This document shows, piece by piece, positions 1-13,397 of a DNA stretch of 64,000 bases. The notes beneath the pieces were generated by a model. That model did no database searches, had not been told where the DNA came from, and saw nothing but the letters and a program-made list of their open reading frames with translations. The translations under genes were made by a program, and so were the position numbers. Positions within the stretch are counted from its first letter, which is position 1; every line of letters starts with the position of its first letter. Origin of the DNA: Apostichopus japonicus (lineage: Eukaryota > Echinodermata > Holothuroidea > Aspidochirotida > Stichopodidae); the NCBI RefSeq assembly GCF_037975245.1, contig NC_092582.1:25460077-25524076 (forward strand). Direction: 5' to 3'.

Positions 1-1329
1 AATTTATTACTTGAATATCAAGAGATTCGCAGAACTCTACTCCTTCAACAATATTTACAGTGGTTCAGACTTCAAGGCAGTGCAAGGGCAACAACTGCCT
101 ATCTCTTTAAGAAATTTCCAAATGCTTTCATTTCTTGCATTTGCATATGTTCAAAAGAAAAATGACAAATTAAAAGATGTGTTTTCAACATGTTATTACA
201 TCTCTCCCCTCCCCCCCCCCCTCTCCCCATTTAAAAAGTATTGCATGTACAGCAGTAACCCTTTTTGTACATGTGCAATATATGGGGCAGAGCCTTATTC
301 ATGACTTGACCAAGCCCTTTATCTATTTGAATAGCACAAGTTATGTCAGTAGTATTCACATCAATGCCTCATAGAAAATGTGTCTCATGGTAAATTTTCT
401 AGCTGATAGCATGAATGTGAATGAGCTGAAGTTGTAGAAGTTGCTCTGTTTATATATTTCTGAAAGTAACATAAAATTTCATATTGATTTTTAATGAAAA
501 TATTTGCATTTATCAGTAATAAACAGAAAGAAGACATAATGATTTCTGCTATAGTGTCTTATCTCTGCCTCTTATGTTAAAATTGTGTTCATTGGTTGAT
601 CCTTGTACTTCGAACATATTGCTCCCTAACTCAGCAAACCCATATTCGATCTGAAGATGCTAATTCAGACAGCTTACTGTTATGACTTGCCTGGTGAGAA
701 ATAGGGTTTTCCTTTGATGCAAAATTCCAGTTATCGCTATTGTTGACAAACATGACTAGCTTTGGTTGAAGTATGAATTTCATTCATTATTCTTAACTTT
801 CGCTGTAGGTTAGGGTAACATAGATGTACAGGTTTGGGAGATTGTTTAACCCATCTCCCTGTCGTCTAATATGAGATTGATGTGGCACCTCATTGCCAAC
901 TGTTTAAATTTGAATATACCTACTGAATGTTCTAGCAAGTTCTCGACCAATATTGATGAATTTGCATCTGGATGAGTTTGCACTGTATGAATTTGAATCA
1001 TCAAAGTATGTAAGGAGCCATTTCTTTAAACCTTGCAAGACTGGTCTATAGAGTTTCAGCTAATTTAATACAAAGCCTTGTAGAACCTGGAATGTGTTTT
1101 CTAGAGATGGATATACAACGAATAAAGCTAAGAATTTAAGCCGATCGATGAAGAATTCAAATACTGTGTAATCCTATCCTACTTCAAAGGTGTACGTGGT
1201 CGAAAGGTTTCCTAAATAACTGGTCCTTTCAGATCTGCAACTTCATCTTGAGAACTTCTTTTTGGTCACACAGTAGCTTGAAACAATTGAAAGTTGGAGA
1301 CAGTACTTTGAAGATATGTGCTTCGGCAC
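1..1329. other. no gene seen
   Basis: AT-rich sequence with a C-rich tract at 205-225. Two overlapping short frames near 11-374 show no domain. Nothing else supported. Confidence 0.5.
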
Positions 1330-1337
1330 CATGTACC

Positions 1338-1469
1338 CAGTGGCGTAGCCACGGGGGGGGGGGGGGGGGGGCTACTACTCTGGTAGTAACAAGAGGCCCT
1401 CCCAGGAATTTGTCAAGCCCCCCCCCAAGCGCCCACCCCTCCACTGGAACAATCCTGGCTACGTCACTG
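1338..1469. mobile_element. hAT-like miniature element
   Basis: Ends CAGTGGCGTAGCCA and (reversed) CAGTGACGTAGCCA, flanked by perfect 8-bp repeats CATGTACC (1330-1337, 1470-1477). The interior has G and C homopolymers. 132 bp, noncoding. Confidence 0.85.
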
Positions 1470-1664
1470 CATGTACCACAGGTTTATCTGATATCAAAGT
1501 GAAAGCGGCTTTCCACAAGAGTAAAGAAAGCATATCTACATTTTTGTGTAACTTACACAACTCAATCCCCACGCAAACAAGACTACCTACGTATAGTTTT
1601 CATAGAGGATTCCAATAATTCCTGCAATTTCCTACCAATAACATATGGAAAGTCACTCCTGTTA

Positions 1665-2044
1665 TCGTGGCAGAGCTAGGGGTATTGGTAAGAGGGGGTG
1701 AGAATGGTCTGTATGGGCGCTTTCGACTTTATCTAAGCGGAGCGCCACCACAGGTTGGTGCAGAGCGTACAGAAATCTTTTGAGTAAAGATACTCCCTAT
1801 ATTGCCGGAAATGACCCTTTCCGGGCCTTGCTAATTTGCAGATAAACGAAGAATAAATAGGTGTCATCGCCAACAAAATGTGACAAATGTCACATGATAG
1901 GTAGATGAGAGCGCCATAAAAAAGTCAATAATCGCGAATAAGTAAAAAAGTGATAAGTAGCTGAAAAGGGCGCCAGCAGCCCATTTGAGTGCGTTAGGGG
2001 GGTGGGGGCATCCGCCCCCTAACTGTATTGACGCTCCGCCACTG
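1665..2044. mobile_element. hAT-like miniature element, copy of 48882-49270
   Basis: Closely similar, in opposite orientation, to 48882-49270. The right end GCTCCGCCACTG is intact; the left end is diverged (CGTGGCAGAGC). I find no 8-bp target duplication, so the copy is old or rearranged. Confidence 0.7.
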
Positions 2045-2052
2045 TTGGGAGC

Positions 2053-3199
2053 TCAGTGTAGGAAGGGAAGGGGGAGAGGGGCGGTATTTTTTAACGGTTT
2101 GGGTGAGCGTCTGCAATGATTCGTAATGACATGTTATCGCAAGCGTTCAACATGCTCAAATAAAAAGAATGAATGAGGAGGAATTCATATCACTTTTCAA
2201 TCATTTTTTTGAAACAAATTGAGCGAATTGATCGCTAGTAATCTTGAAATTGGTTTTATCACGGTCATTGTCATGTTTCTCATATGTACCTTTCTCATAT
2301 AAAAGAATTCTGTACGTAATGTTATCAGAAATATTTTTAAAATGACACCAAAGAGACTAAAAATTCTTTTCGAATTTGTTAATAATATTCTTTTAAGAGA
2401 CACCGTAGATACGTTGCTCGGTTGGGTTTACTGCAATAGTGGCAAATGGAGACCAATATCCGCACTTAGTGGACCTAATGTTATAGTCGTGCATTGACCT
2501 TGAACAGAGGGGCCTACCGTGAAAACGTACGGAAAATTCATCCTTTTATATCTCAGCGAGACAATTCCACTGGATACAATAATACGACTCAAAAGTCCTT
2601 AGATGTGGTCATCATAACAATCACAATAAAAGATATACATGAAAAGCAGATTAAAGATATGATGGAAACTCAAATGTGGACCCAAAAACGATGTCCCTAC
2701 GGATGCCGTTTAGTGACATTTACATCATTTGTGTGTTGTAGGTTCCGTAGCTCTTTTGTGGAAAAACTTTGTAATATGCTTAAAGTTGGTAGTTCATCCA
2801 TGCTTTAGATTAATGAGAGACATAGATCATCACGTTTTATGAGGAGGGAGGATATTTTTAAAAATCTGGGTAATAGGTACTGTAACTCTTTTCTTGGAGA
2901 AAGCTTGGAATATGCGGATAAGGAAGAAAGTTTCGAGTTCCTCCCACGCATTAGATAAATGAGGGACCTAGTTCATCACGCTTTACGAGGATATCTCATA
3001 TATTAGGTGTAAGAGAAGCGGTGATTGTGAGGAAGGGAAGGGGAGAATGGGGGGGTAAATGATGTTACCAGGGAGACCTAATAATTTGTCCTAAATGAGA
3101 TTTAAAAAATTCATTAACGTAAGTAAATTTCATTACTGCCTGCTCTCGCTGAGTTCTTTTAACCCTATAGAGCGGAGTGTGTTTTGAGTCCCCCCCCCC
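2053..3199. other. no gene seen
   Basis: Short unrecognised frames only. Two imperfect copies of a segment with AGATTAATGAGAGACATAGATCATCACG / AGATAAATGAGGGACCTAGT (near 2808 and 2953) suggest a local duplication. Confidence 0.4.
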
Positions 3200-3231
3200 C
3201 CCCGCCTGATTGTATGGACGCTCCGCCGCTG
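3200..3231. mobile_element. terminal fragment of the GCTCCGCCACTG family
   Basis: CCTGATTGTATGGACGCTCC plus GCCGCTG matches the right end of the element at 1665-2044, after a C-homopolymer. Only the end is recognisable. Confidence 0.5.
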
Positions 3232-3324
3232 CCTGTTGTGACATTAGAAACAAATACTGATATGAGATGAGTGCGGTATATACCTACTGACGACTGTTAA
3301 CAGTATTATAGTGCATGTTCTAGC

Positions 3325-3768
3325 CAGTGTTACCAGAGTTAGCGTTTTTACACTAGATCTAGCGTTTTTAGTCATTTGTGGGGTTCTAGCGCACGTTTTT
3401 TCTAATTTTGGTAATTCTACCGTTTTTTGCCTAAAACTAGTTCAATTTACCAAAAATTGACCACTTTTCAGATTATTTAGACAAAATTCTTACTTGGAGA
3501 CCCATCCAAATTTATTTTGAGTATTTTTGCCCAATCTTCGGAACTTCCTACCGAAAATTTCCATATTTTTTTCAAATTTTCTGGGTCAGACTATCACTCA
3601 AATCAACTATTCAAAATCTATTTTGTGATCGGTGACCATTCATCCTACGAATCTGTGCTAAATTGACTCCAAACAACACGAATGTTAGGGAAACTACCAT
3701 TTAGCGTTTTCTAGGGTTTTATTTTCGCAAATCTAGCGTTTTTTCGTCAACTGTCGCTGGTAACGCTG
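3325..3768. mobile_element. hAT-like miniature element (CAGTGTTACCAG ends)
   Basis: Ends CAGTGTTACCAG and (reversed) CAGCGTTACCAG, flanked by perfect 8-bp repeats GTTCTAGC (3317-3324, 3769-3776). The 444-bp interior has repeated TAGCGTTTT words and no coding. Confidence 0.85.
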
Positions 3769-3854
3769 GTTCTAGCCTTTTGACATCGTATGAATCTAGC
3801 AGACAACGTACAGGTACCGTCTGGTACCATTATCCGTTTTGAGTGCTATTTAGG

Positions 3855-4745
3855 GGTTCTAGGACAAAATCCCCCCAGACAATATCCCCCTGACCCATAC
3901 AAAGCTTGCCTGCAACAACCAGGGATGGCCCAGGTGTGACAGTCAAGGCATGGGACATTGCACTGGTTAGGGTACCGTTCAGGGGATTGGTCAGGGTACT
4001 AGTGAGGGTACTGGCGAGTGTAACTGTGAGGGCTCCTGTTAGGGTACCCGTCAAGGTACTGGACATGTGACTGGTCAGGGTACCGGTCATCATACTGGTC
4101 ACTCTACCAGTCAGGGTTCAACTCAGTGTACTGGTTAGGGTACTGGTCAGGATACTGGTCAGGAGACTGGTCCGGAGATCATTGAGGGTAATTGCGAGGC
4201 TACCTGTTAGTGTGGCCATGGGATATAGCTCCATGGTGTGACATTTAAGGGACTGGTCAAGGTACTGGTCAAAGTTTATTGCACCAGTACTAGTAAGGGT
4301 ACATGTCAGAGTACGTGTCAGGGTGCCTTTCAGGATACCAGTTGGGATACCGGTCAAGGTACCGGCCGGGGTAAAGTCCAGGGTACTGGTCAGGGAGGGG
4401 TACCGGTGGGGGTAACTGTCAGGCTCACTATTAGGGTACCGGTCAGGTTATGGTCGGAGTACTGGTCCGGGAACCACTGAGAGTACCACTGAGAGTACCA
4501 ATGGAACTACCGGTGAGAGTACCGGATGACGGTACCAGATGACGGTTCCGGATGACGATACCGGGGACCGGGATGACGCATTTTTGTAAAGAGTTGATGG
4601 ATTTTTTATAGCTTGTGGAGATTTTGGCTTGGGGGGATTTTGTCCTAGGGGGATTTTGTCTAGGGGGATTTTGTCCAGGGGGATTTTGGCTCTGGGGGAT
4701 TTTGTCCTAGGGGGACTTTGTCCGGGGGGATTTTGTCCTGTCACC
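3855..4745 (+). mobile_element. minisatellite-filled TIR element, copy A
   Basis: Same family as 57164-57989, opposite orientation. Ends are GGTTCTAGGACAAAAT and, reversed, GGTGACAGGACAAAAT. It is flanked by perfect 9-bp repeats CTATTTAGG at 3846-3854 and 4746-4754. A 9-bp target duplication points to a MULE-like (Mutator) transposase acting in trans, but no transposase is present, so the superfamily is inference. The right arm holds many GGGGGATTTTGTCC units, the left arm only about two. The centre is a GGTACTGGTCAG-type minisatellite. Confidence 0.85.
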
Positions 4746-4754
4746 CTATTTAGG

Positions 4755-7700
4755 TATTAGTATTGGACCCAAAACAGTATTGTTGGCACAAACCAAACGT
4801 TAAAGAAAGCTTAAATGTTGTTTGTCTATCTCTAACATCCCTGGTGGAACCATGGAAATATTTGAAAATTGTCAGCACTGCAGCAAGTCCCCCAGACATT
4901 TTGATATGTTACCATTATGGTTAACAAATTGGGTAAAGCCTGTTCAGGGAATGATGAAAAGCAGCCCCTCCACTTTTATGTTTTTGACAAAATACTATAC
5001 ACTCAAAGCCAGATTTTTAAAGCAAAAAAAGTATGGCTCAGGAACTAATGGTATATTGGCAGTTTTGAATTAAAATTGACAGTGAATATTACATGAATTG
5101 CATCAGAACATAATTTAAGTAATGTATAAATGCATGCGCAGTTGCAACTGTTCACTGTATGTTTAATTTTTTTCACTCCTCAGAGGAATACTGCTACAAA
5201 CAGTCAAACAACAAACAATTTTCAATTGATCAGGAGTACAACAGAAAGTGTCCCTTTCTGTACACTACTGTACAGTATACTGTGTTGCTGACTCAAAACA
5301 TAAACAGAGATATAGGCAGTGAATGTGATTGCTTAAAATTCATCAAAAATTGTTGACGATTTGTTTTTTAAACTTCTACCCAGAAATCTGGCTTATTACC
5401 AAACACATACAGTAGTGGAGATTAGCATGATATTAAAAGACGAGACACAATAAAAATTGTACAATCATATTCAAGCAGTTGATTGCATTTTCAATCCCAG
5501 TTTATATTTTCCACAAGATTTATTTCACATAAAACAGGATACTTGCACTATTTCATGACCTCAATTTACTGACCTCTGTCATACATGAGAAACATTTTGG
5601 GAGCTAACTTATACCTCAAGTATTTATCTAGACTTACCAGTATATGCTGTATCTAATACTGTAACCAATGCAAATTACCACAATATCATGGAGTTTCCAT
5701 GCTTGGAGGGACAAAGTGATACACAATACCCCTGGATTGCACAATTTCATACAAATATTGTGGTTTTACAGTATGTTTGATTGGGCTGCACTAGGTTTCC
5801 ATGACATTGGTGCTAGTTGCATGTGCCTTTGCTGTATTCACTCCCCTCAATTTTGAGGGGAAATAATTTAATTTTGTTTCAAGAGTAAACTGGTTCTTAG
5901 TGTAATAAAAGACCACAAGCTTTCAGTAATTAAGTCAGGCCTAATATTGTAAACTTTTCCCATAGCATAATCCCTGAACCCCACTTGTAGAATTGTGAAA
6001 CTGTGGTTCAGAAACAATGCAGTGTACCCCTGGAGATTTTGAGGGATAAAAGTTTGAAAGATTTTTATAATAGTAATCTGCTTAACAAATGCCCTTAGTC
6101 CTGCACAAGTATCTGTGTTGTGGTTGTTGAAAATTACTGAACTATGGCTTGCTGATCTTGCTTGGAATACAAAATTAAAACATCTTAAAACATGAGAAAT
6201 GCATTTAAGAACAGTTAAAGCAAGGTAAGGCAGCAAGATATCCAGTAACCTCAACACTTAAGCATCAGGACCACTTCAGTTGTATAACAAGTTCCATGTT
6301 CTTGACAAGCAGCTGCAAATGTTCCCTAATACTTACAAAAACATGTGGTGCCACAATGTCACCAAACTAAAATATTTCAAGAAGTACATTGCAAAAGAAT
6401 GAGTCCATTCATACAGTTAAATATGTAGAAGACTTCCCATGAAGACTGGTCTGCATTCTCTTGGTTCTGTCTGCTTGAAGCTTATCATATTAATTTCCTC
6501 TATCTTTTATATGGTGTAACAGTGTAACATATCCTGGAACTAGTTAGTTTTCTGTTACTGCTCTGCATTTATGTGAAGCAAATACTATATTACTGTGCCA
6601 ATCCAACAACTATTCCCAGCAACTTCCTAACTCCATTGAAAGATGTGCTGTGTCCCAGAGGATGTACATGAGACGTGTGAATCTACTTTGCGATTTACAG
6701 GACATACTTTTGCTTTGCTTGGCATCGGCTTCTATGCAAGCTTTTAATTGATAAGCCCAACAAGGAGCTATACCACTATGTACAGCATGATGAAAAGCTT
6801 GGTTGATGATTGAATTCACCCCACTGTAAAATGTGTGATCATCTTGCCTGGCATTTCTAATTAGAGCATATCCTTTGCTGTATCAGCCTGTAGATCTATC
6901 CATCTGTTGGTACAAAAAGAAAAGCTTTCTCTTAAAGATATGCTGATTTGGTCCCAATTATTGCACGTGCAATATAGCTTGGAATGTTTTGCGATTACCG
7001 AATAGACCTCACACTCTACAAATGAAGAAAACAATGGACTGCTTTACAAAACTAAATCTCCTGTAATTCAGCCAATATTTTAATCATCTCACAACCTTTC
7101 ATATATAATATTTTCACTGTAAATTTCAATTCGTTTATCCATCCCATTTTGGGCCCATTAATTCTTGATTCATCTTGCCTTGTATACAACATTACACATT
7201 TTATTTATGCAGCCATGCATTCAATTGGAGCTGAAACAGCTCCCTACCATAGCAAGTGCTTTTAAAAGTTGCAAGTCATTTAAGCTTTACCAATTGTAAA
7301 GATTTCAAAATTTAAATATACATGTACATTTTATGTGGACCTAGCCTGACAATTTGGTGTTGTCCTGCATTGACCTTTAATTAAGAGTGAAAAACCAGAG
7401 AGTGGATATAGCTCTAGTGTAGTTAAATACTATGGAGATAGAGGGAAAGATACCACCACATTAACCAGATCATACAAAAGTTTTCATCCCTTCTGATTGT
7501 TTCTTTCTTCATTCCATAACTTTGGAATAAATTACCTCAGATGTTACTCGTATTTGAGATAATAGAGTCCTATGGTATCAAGTTTATGCGATGTCAAACC
7601 TACAGAATATTAACTTACTTTTTGGTTAATTCAGAAAATATCTTCCATTTTGATGTCAATGGTGCAGTAGGTCACCACATCAGTCTGTCCCAGACGGCAT

Positions 7701-8531
7701 CTGTGCTCTAGCTATGATTGCTACCGTTCCAACATTGACATTTTCACTGCATGGCAGCTACATCGTACAGTGTTATTCCCTTGGATAGTGGGCTGTTGTC
7801 ATTCATCTTGAGAATGTTGATCATCAAATTTGTCTGAGAAAACATTAACAGTGCCAATCAAATAAATATCAAATGGTCAGAGTGTAAATGTGCATTATTT
7901 CAATTTTTATTGTACACTTCTCTCCAATATATTTTGGGCCAATACAGAGCTCAGATCTTTAACACTGAATATTGCACATTTAGTCAACTTGGTATTACTT
8001 ATGGATCTAAATAGACTTAACAAAATGACTTATATGCAAGGGAGGGGATAGAAGGCTTTATCAAATTTTTGTGTTATATAGATTTTTGGAAGATGTTAAC
8101 TTTTAATTAGGTGCACTCTGCTTTTGTAACAGTTACATTATGGAACTGTACTGACTCAATAACCTTTTGGACGCATGGCATTGTTATTTTGTACAAATTT
8201 TGGCTAGTTATCAATAAGACACAAAAGAAACACAATGTATCACTTGAGAGACTTAGATTAAAGGTACAGTATTCTGCATTGGCCCAAATTTGATGCTGGA
8301 TTTTCAAGTATTATATCCTTTAACTGTTTTTATTGATACCCTCACTGGGATATTCAGACATCTTACAGTACAGTGGTGTTTAGAATGTCTGAGAATATTT
8401 TGGAGAGTAAAGACTTCCAAGAACTTTTTGAAAAGTTCTAGCACTTATAGCATCTCTTATTCAATACAGGCTACTTGTAAGTTGCATTTGCATGGTGACT
8501 TCAGTCTCTAATAATCTAGGCATAGCTACTG
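4755..8531. other. no gene recognised
   Basis: AT-rich DNA without repeats I can name. The longest frame (minus, 5868-6257, 129 codons) is hydrophobic and resembles nothing I know. No convincing splice-linked exons were found. Confidence 0.4.
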
Positions 8532-8539
8532 TACAGTAT

Positions 8540-9097
8540 AATAAATAATTGACGCACCCCCGTAATTGACGCACCTTAAATTATTACTAGCAATGATACA
8601 GCAGGCCACCTAAACTTTTTTGCAGTCAAACAGAATTACATACAGTATTTCATGAGTTTGAATCCATTTGAGGTATTTGCTGACCAAATTGTGGTATTTT
8701 TTAAGCTTTTAACACCCTCCCCCCCAGTTTTGCACGTTTTTTGGCCATTTGGAAATCTTACACCCTAAAAATACCCAACATTACCTCAATATGATAACAC
8801 TAGCTTAGTGGCTCAGAGCATAGCAAACAGCATCTAAAGTCAATGGATGTATACTAAGGCCTACACTGCAGTTAGCTTATCGACGAATGGTATGAAAGAA
8901 CTTGACATGGCAGACATTTTGTGGTCAAATTCTGCTCAATTGTACGGTGCATAAGCACAGAACCTTAAATATTTTGAGATCAGAACATTTCTGAGGAACA
9001 ACACGTATGAAAAACACATAGTTGAGTAATTTGGATTTTTCCTTGATAGATATCATTGATCAAATCCTTAAGTGCGTCAATTATAAGCCCACCATGC
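8540..9097. mobile_element. GACGCAC-ended repeat, copy 1
   Basis: Starts with two ATTGACGCACC motifs and ends GTGCGTCAATTATAAGCCCACCATGC. The TIR core is ATAATTGACGCAC. A possible 8-bp duplication TACAGTAT flanks it, but that word is common in this window. Very similar to 13625-14194, same orientation. Confidence 0.65.
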
Positions 9098-9105
9098 TAC
9101 AGTAT

Positions 9106-10061
9106 CTGGTCATGATTAGGGCAATGTACAGTAACATTGTCCAGCAAAATCTAAGGCCATATATGATACATACATGCACAGTAGGCTAAGAAGTTAAGCT
9201 GACCTACTTGAAATCTAATTTCTCTGGCAGTTGGTATTAATTTGTAGCTCAAACTACAGACCAGTTTACCCTTGACCCAATGCTAAGGTAGTGTTAGGAC
9301 TTGGACTATGGCCCTAGGCTACAGCCGAACGTACAGTAGGCTAGGCCTTACAAGTTGTAGGCTAGAAGTAGAAGCTAGTCTAGACTATAGTATTGGAATA
9401 TGGGTATGAACAAATTACGTGAAGCTGTATGCAACAACGTTATAATATCAACGTTATTAATATCACCAAACTTTATTGACTAATCTCATGGACCTTACCT
9501 GAAGTTGTTGGTGAGACGTTTTCGTGTTAACGGTACTTTTTTAAGAAAAAGTCAACAAGGAAAGAACCTGGGCACGAAAACCAAACTACCCGGCGAACGA
9601 CTGACCCGATCTCAAGCCCAGTCCCCTTGCATCGAGAGGGAACAGATACTACACATCATCTTATATTAGCCGAAACTGTTATTGGGTTGCATGCAATGCA
9701 GCCTACGGGTATGCTTTAGCGTTAGCCCGGGCGTATACAGTGTACACAGTGTAGAGCGTATACACTGAATACAGGCTACTGCCGCAGTCAAGAAAACTAC
9801 GGATGCCTGTACGTCAGGTCAACTTATATACCAACTGGGGGATATACTTTGAGAGCAAGACTTAGGTTTACCGTAAGGGTTTGACCAATTGGATTTTTCC
9901 TTGCCAAATGACCCAAAAAGTAGGTAGCAACTTATAACGACTGATATGCAGTCCTAGTACCATAAGGTATACTGATGTAAAATTTCAAGTTGATCCAATC
10001 ATTTCACCTCAGGTAAACCTAAGCACCAACTTGGAGAAGTAAACGTAAATACCAATCCAGT
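9106..10061. other. no gene recognised
   Basis: Contains TAGGCCT/TAGGCT-rich stretches near 9270-9370 and a more CpG-rich patch at 9500-9620, but no exon I can support. Confidence 0.4.
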
Positions 10062-10062
10062 G

Positions 10063-10147
<85 letters not shown>

Positions 10148-10200
10148 TGTATATATATATATACAGTATATATACACACACATATATACAGTATATACAC
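10062..10200. repeat. (TA)n microsatellite
   Basis: A long TA-dinucleotide run broken by ACAGTATA and ending in CACACATATATACAG. The Tyr/Ile-rich frames over it are not genes. Confidence 0.95.
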
Positions 10201-10429
10201 ATAAACAACATAACATCACACTGATAAGTTCAAACTCAACTGATACAAATAATTAACGAAAAAAGGGAAATCACACTCAGAAAACTGTCCCAATATGGAA
10301 CAAAGGGGGATAACTATTTATATTAAGCGGAGTTTAGCGGGTTTTATTTTGTTTGTTCGAGGGGGTGAGAAGCTTCATTGCCTGTATGTGATCAGGCCCT
10401 GCATTTTCCCCACATTTCAAGAAAACTTC

Positions 10430-10670
10430 TTTACGCTCGCGGCGCGTAAGATCGTGGACATCGAAGACTCCATAAGGTGCGTTGGTCACTCTCTCGCCAG
10501 CTCGCTGCATGTTGGTAGAACCGCCATCTTGGAAACCAGTGGCTTCTTGTCTGAAGCCGAAAACCAGCCAAAACCCAAGGCATCCTGCCTCTTAGAAGGG
10601 GGCCATCTCCTCACTTACAACCAGACAGTCGAAATATCGGTTACTCTGGGCAGATTATGACCCGAGAGCA
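10430..10670. promoter_or_regulatory. CpG-rich patch with a YY1-type site
   Basis: Locally CpG-rich (CGCTCGCGGCGCG at about 10436) within AT-rich surroundings, followed by CCGCCATCTTGG at 10521-10532, a full match to the YY1 consensus. This looks like a promoter or first exon, but I cannot identify a gene or direction. The overlapping plus-strand frame 10295-10660 is open for 121 codons and unrecognised. Confidence 0.3.
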
Positions 10671-12387
10671 ATAAAATTAAAGAAATACTATGGGGTTTAC
10701 GAGTCGAACCCTGGAACTCTGCAGAGACGCTGTTAGCCATCATTGCAGCGGGTACAGAATTGACAAACACACGTGCAATAGCTATACGGCACAACTAATG
10801 CTACATAGTCTATTACGTAATAACACGTAAATATTCATAGGGTGCAAACCACAAAATTTCGCTTTACTACAGTATGTAGGAGTTTCACCAATGGCGTGGG
10901 CTGAGCAGAGGCTCCCATGATTGATAGGTTGTGCTACTGTCCCATATTTTGGTATTCTTGGTGTCTTGAAAACCCAAGTAGTGTTTAGTCAGGTCAGACT
11001 AATGGTGTTGGGAAGTACAGATTGGTGTCATTCATCTGTTTTATTTGTTTTTTTTATGATTTGCGATTAAGGTAGTTATATAAGTTTCCCCCTAAAGGAG
11101 TTCAATAAGCCATTAATATTATCATGTTTCATGATTTATTCATATGTATATATTGTTATTTAGAGTTGTGTAATAAATTGTCAGCCGTAGTTTCAACGCA
11201 AGAACACTCTTGCATCCTCATTTATAACTTGTGAGTTCGAAGGGCAGGACCCTAAATCTGGTAATTTCCCCCGCCATACGCAGTTCGCTTCAGGAGGAAG
11301 AGAGGAAATGTTGCCATAATAACATCACTAATTTTGCTCAAGTTGACACATGTCAGCATAAAACATCACAAATTATTGACAATGTGTATCTCCACTTATC
11401 AAAATATCAGGTTGTGGTTTTAAGCCATATATATGCAAACAATTCACAGCAGTTGTGTTTGACCGGAATATAGGAATATAGTCTTACGTAAATGGTGCAA
11501 TGAGGCAGATCTCTCCAAAGCGAACACCAAGGCAATTTGTCGCATCAGCAACCCCATTATGTTTTGTATTTGATATGAGTATACTATTCGAACAAGAATG
11601 GCTGTTATAAATATCAAGCTCAGGGAAGCAGTATCTGAATCTTCATTTGTCATATAACCCTCGCTCAACATTGTTCTCCACCAAACATGAAACGTCTTAA
11701 TTTGTTGTGCATATTTACAAGTGATATCAGGTATTTTCAGCAGAACCATTTTACTATCATCCCTCATTTAAAATTTCCCTTAAAGTTTTTCAGTTATAAC
11801 ACAATGTGAAACACAATTTTATTTGCCCCTAGTTTCTCCTTACTATAGTTGAACATGTAAAGTTACAATATGTATACAGCCTTAGCCTATATGTTACAAT
11901 GGTAAACTTCCTTATTCAGCAACGATTTCTCTAGTACGCAATCACGGGACTCGTGTGAAACTGACGGACGTACAGTATGGGTAGGTATAGCTACAGTGTT
12001 AGATCACGTACCTATTTCATATACATACGCTATATGCTTCACGAGATTGTACAGAGCTATACATGCACTAGGGATTTTGGGCACACCAATGCATAGGGTG
12101 GCATACTCCTATTAGAGTCTATATCAATTCGCTCGATTGTTCTCCGTCAGGAAAAGTGCCAAAAAGCAGCAGGAGAACATCTTTTGTGACCTGTTATCAA
12201 ACATGATCTAGTCTTTTGTGGCTTGCATGTTGAAGAGCATGTATGGGTGAGTACATGTAAGTATATGTGGTGAGAAAATTGGGTCAATTGAGGCATTTTA
12301 GACCCCTTTAGGCCTCCCAGGAGCAGCGTAGGAAATTTGTTTACCACTGAGTGAAGAGGTTTGTTTACAAGTGACGAAAACTTCTGG
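10671..12387. other. no gene recognised
   Basis: Frames at 11231-11473 (+) and 11444-11767 (-) overlap and show no family features. Confidence 0.4.
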
Positions 12388-12392
12388 CTCGG

Positions 12393-13397
12393 CAGGGGCG
12401 GATCCAGGAATTTGAGAAAGGGGGTGCCGACATCCTGATAGTAGCACTTTAGTGATCTGCGTCCTGGGGGAGGGGTCTAGGGGGAGGGTTTGTCCCCTTC
12501 CCCTTTGAAATTTTTGGTTAATGGACGCTAAATATGAATGTAAGGGACTGACTGAGACTGACTTCGGTCAGCTTGCGGCTTTGATAAGCCAATGAGGCTT
12601 CTTCGCGAGTTCCTGCTTGCAGGAGGATCTAATATACATACATACACACATACAAACATACAATTGTGAGTGCTTAGATGCAAAATGGTGAAACATTTCG
12701 CCAAAAACTAGAAAAACCAGAAACGTTGCAGACACTTTTTTTGTGCAAATATTTTTTCTCGATAGACACATATTTAACAACGCTCAACAGTGCATGTACA
12801 ATGGATACACTATTATTGCGTCGATTCGTTTTTTCTTTTGCACAAAAATTATGACACCAGATTTACCCCAAGAAAACACATAAAACAAGATATATTCAAT
12901 GAGATAATTACAGTGGCGTAAGAAGGTACTTTTGAGTGGGGGGGGGCTGAAGACTGATGGCCAGCCTGGGGGAGGGGTCTAAGGGGAGGGGGTGTCCCCC
13001 TCACCTTTGGAATTTTTTGCATTTGCAGGTGGCCTCAGATGCAATGAGGGCTAGTCTCTCCTACTATTAACAGTACACTCAATTCACCACGAGGAGCATG
13101 CTATAAGTTCATGTTCCTCGGGCCCTCCCTTAAAAATACTTCAGGTTCTTGGCGACTACTTTGCGTTACATAGTGTAAAACCGCCTACACCCCCCCCCCC
13201 CCTTTCATTTGAAACTAATTGTCTGAGTTTCAAATTTGGAATAAAAACGATCGCATTTCAGGGAAGAGCAGCTGGATATATTAGGCTTTTCTTTCACCAA
13301 GTTATGATTTTGAAGTACTCCCACATAAAAAAAAAAGCAACTGATTTCCAAAAAGGGGGGCCGGGGCTGGGTCGGCCCCCCCCTGGATCCACCCCTG
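12393..13397. mobile_element. TIR element with CAGGGGCGGATCCAGG ends
   Basis: The left end CAGGGGCGGATCCAGG is inverted at the right (CCTGGATCCACCCCTG). A 5-bp direct repeat CTCGG flanks it (12388-12392, 13398-13402). Two similar GGGGGAGGGGTCTA-rich segments (near 12465 and 12965) and a CAGTGGCGTAAG end at about 12914 suggest a second, nested element whose other end I cannot place. Confidence 0.6.

Noticed and set aside
3830-4480. Threonine-rich proteins (TGTLTGTLT) on both strands
   Set aside because: Shadows of the GGTACYGGTCAG minisatellite; similar frames appear in the inverted copy at 57.4-58.0 kb and follow unit length, not coding.
5868-6257. 129-codon minus-strand frame
   Set aside because: No domain, no splice context or start signal, AT-rich and hydrophobic; probably chance.
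8532-9105. TACAGTAT as firm proof of an 8-bp target duplication
   Set aside because: TACAGTA words are very frequent in this window, and copy 2 does not show an equally clear duplication.
9999-10219. Tyr/Ile-rich membrane-like proteins
   Set aside because: Frames over a (TA)n microsatellite.
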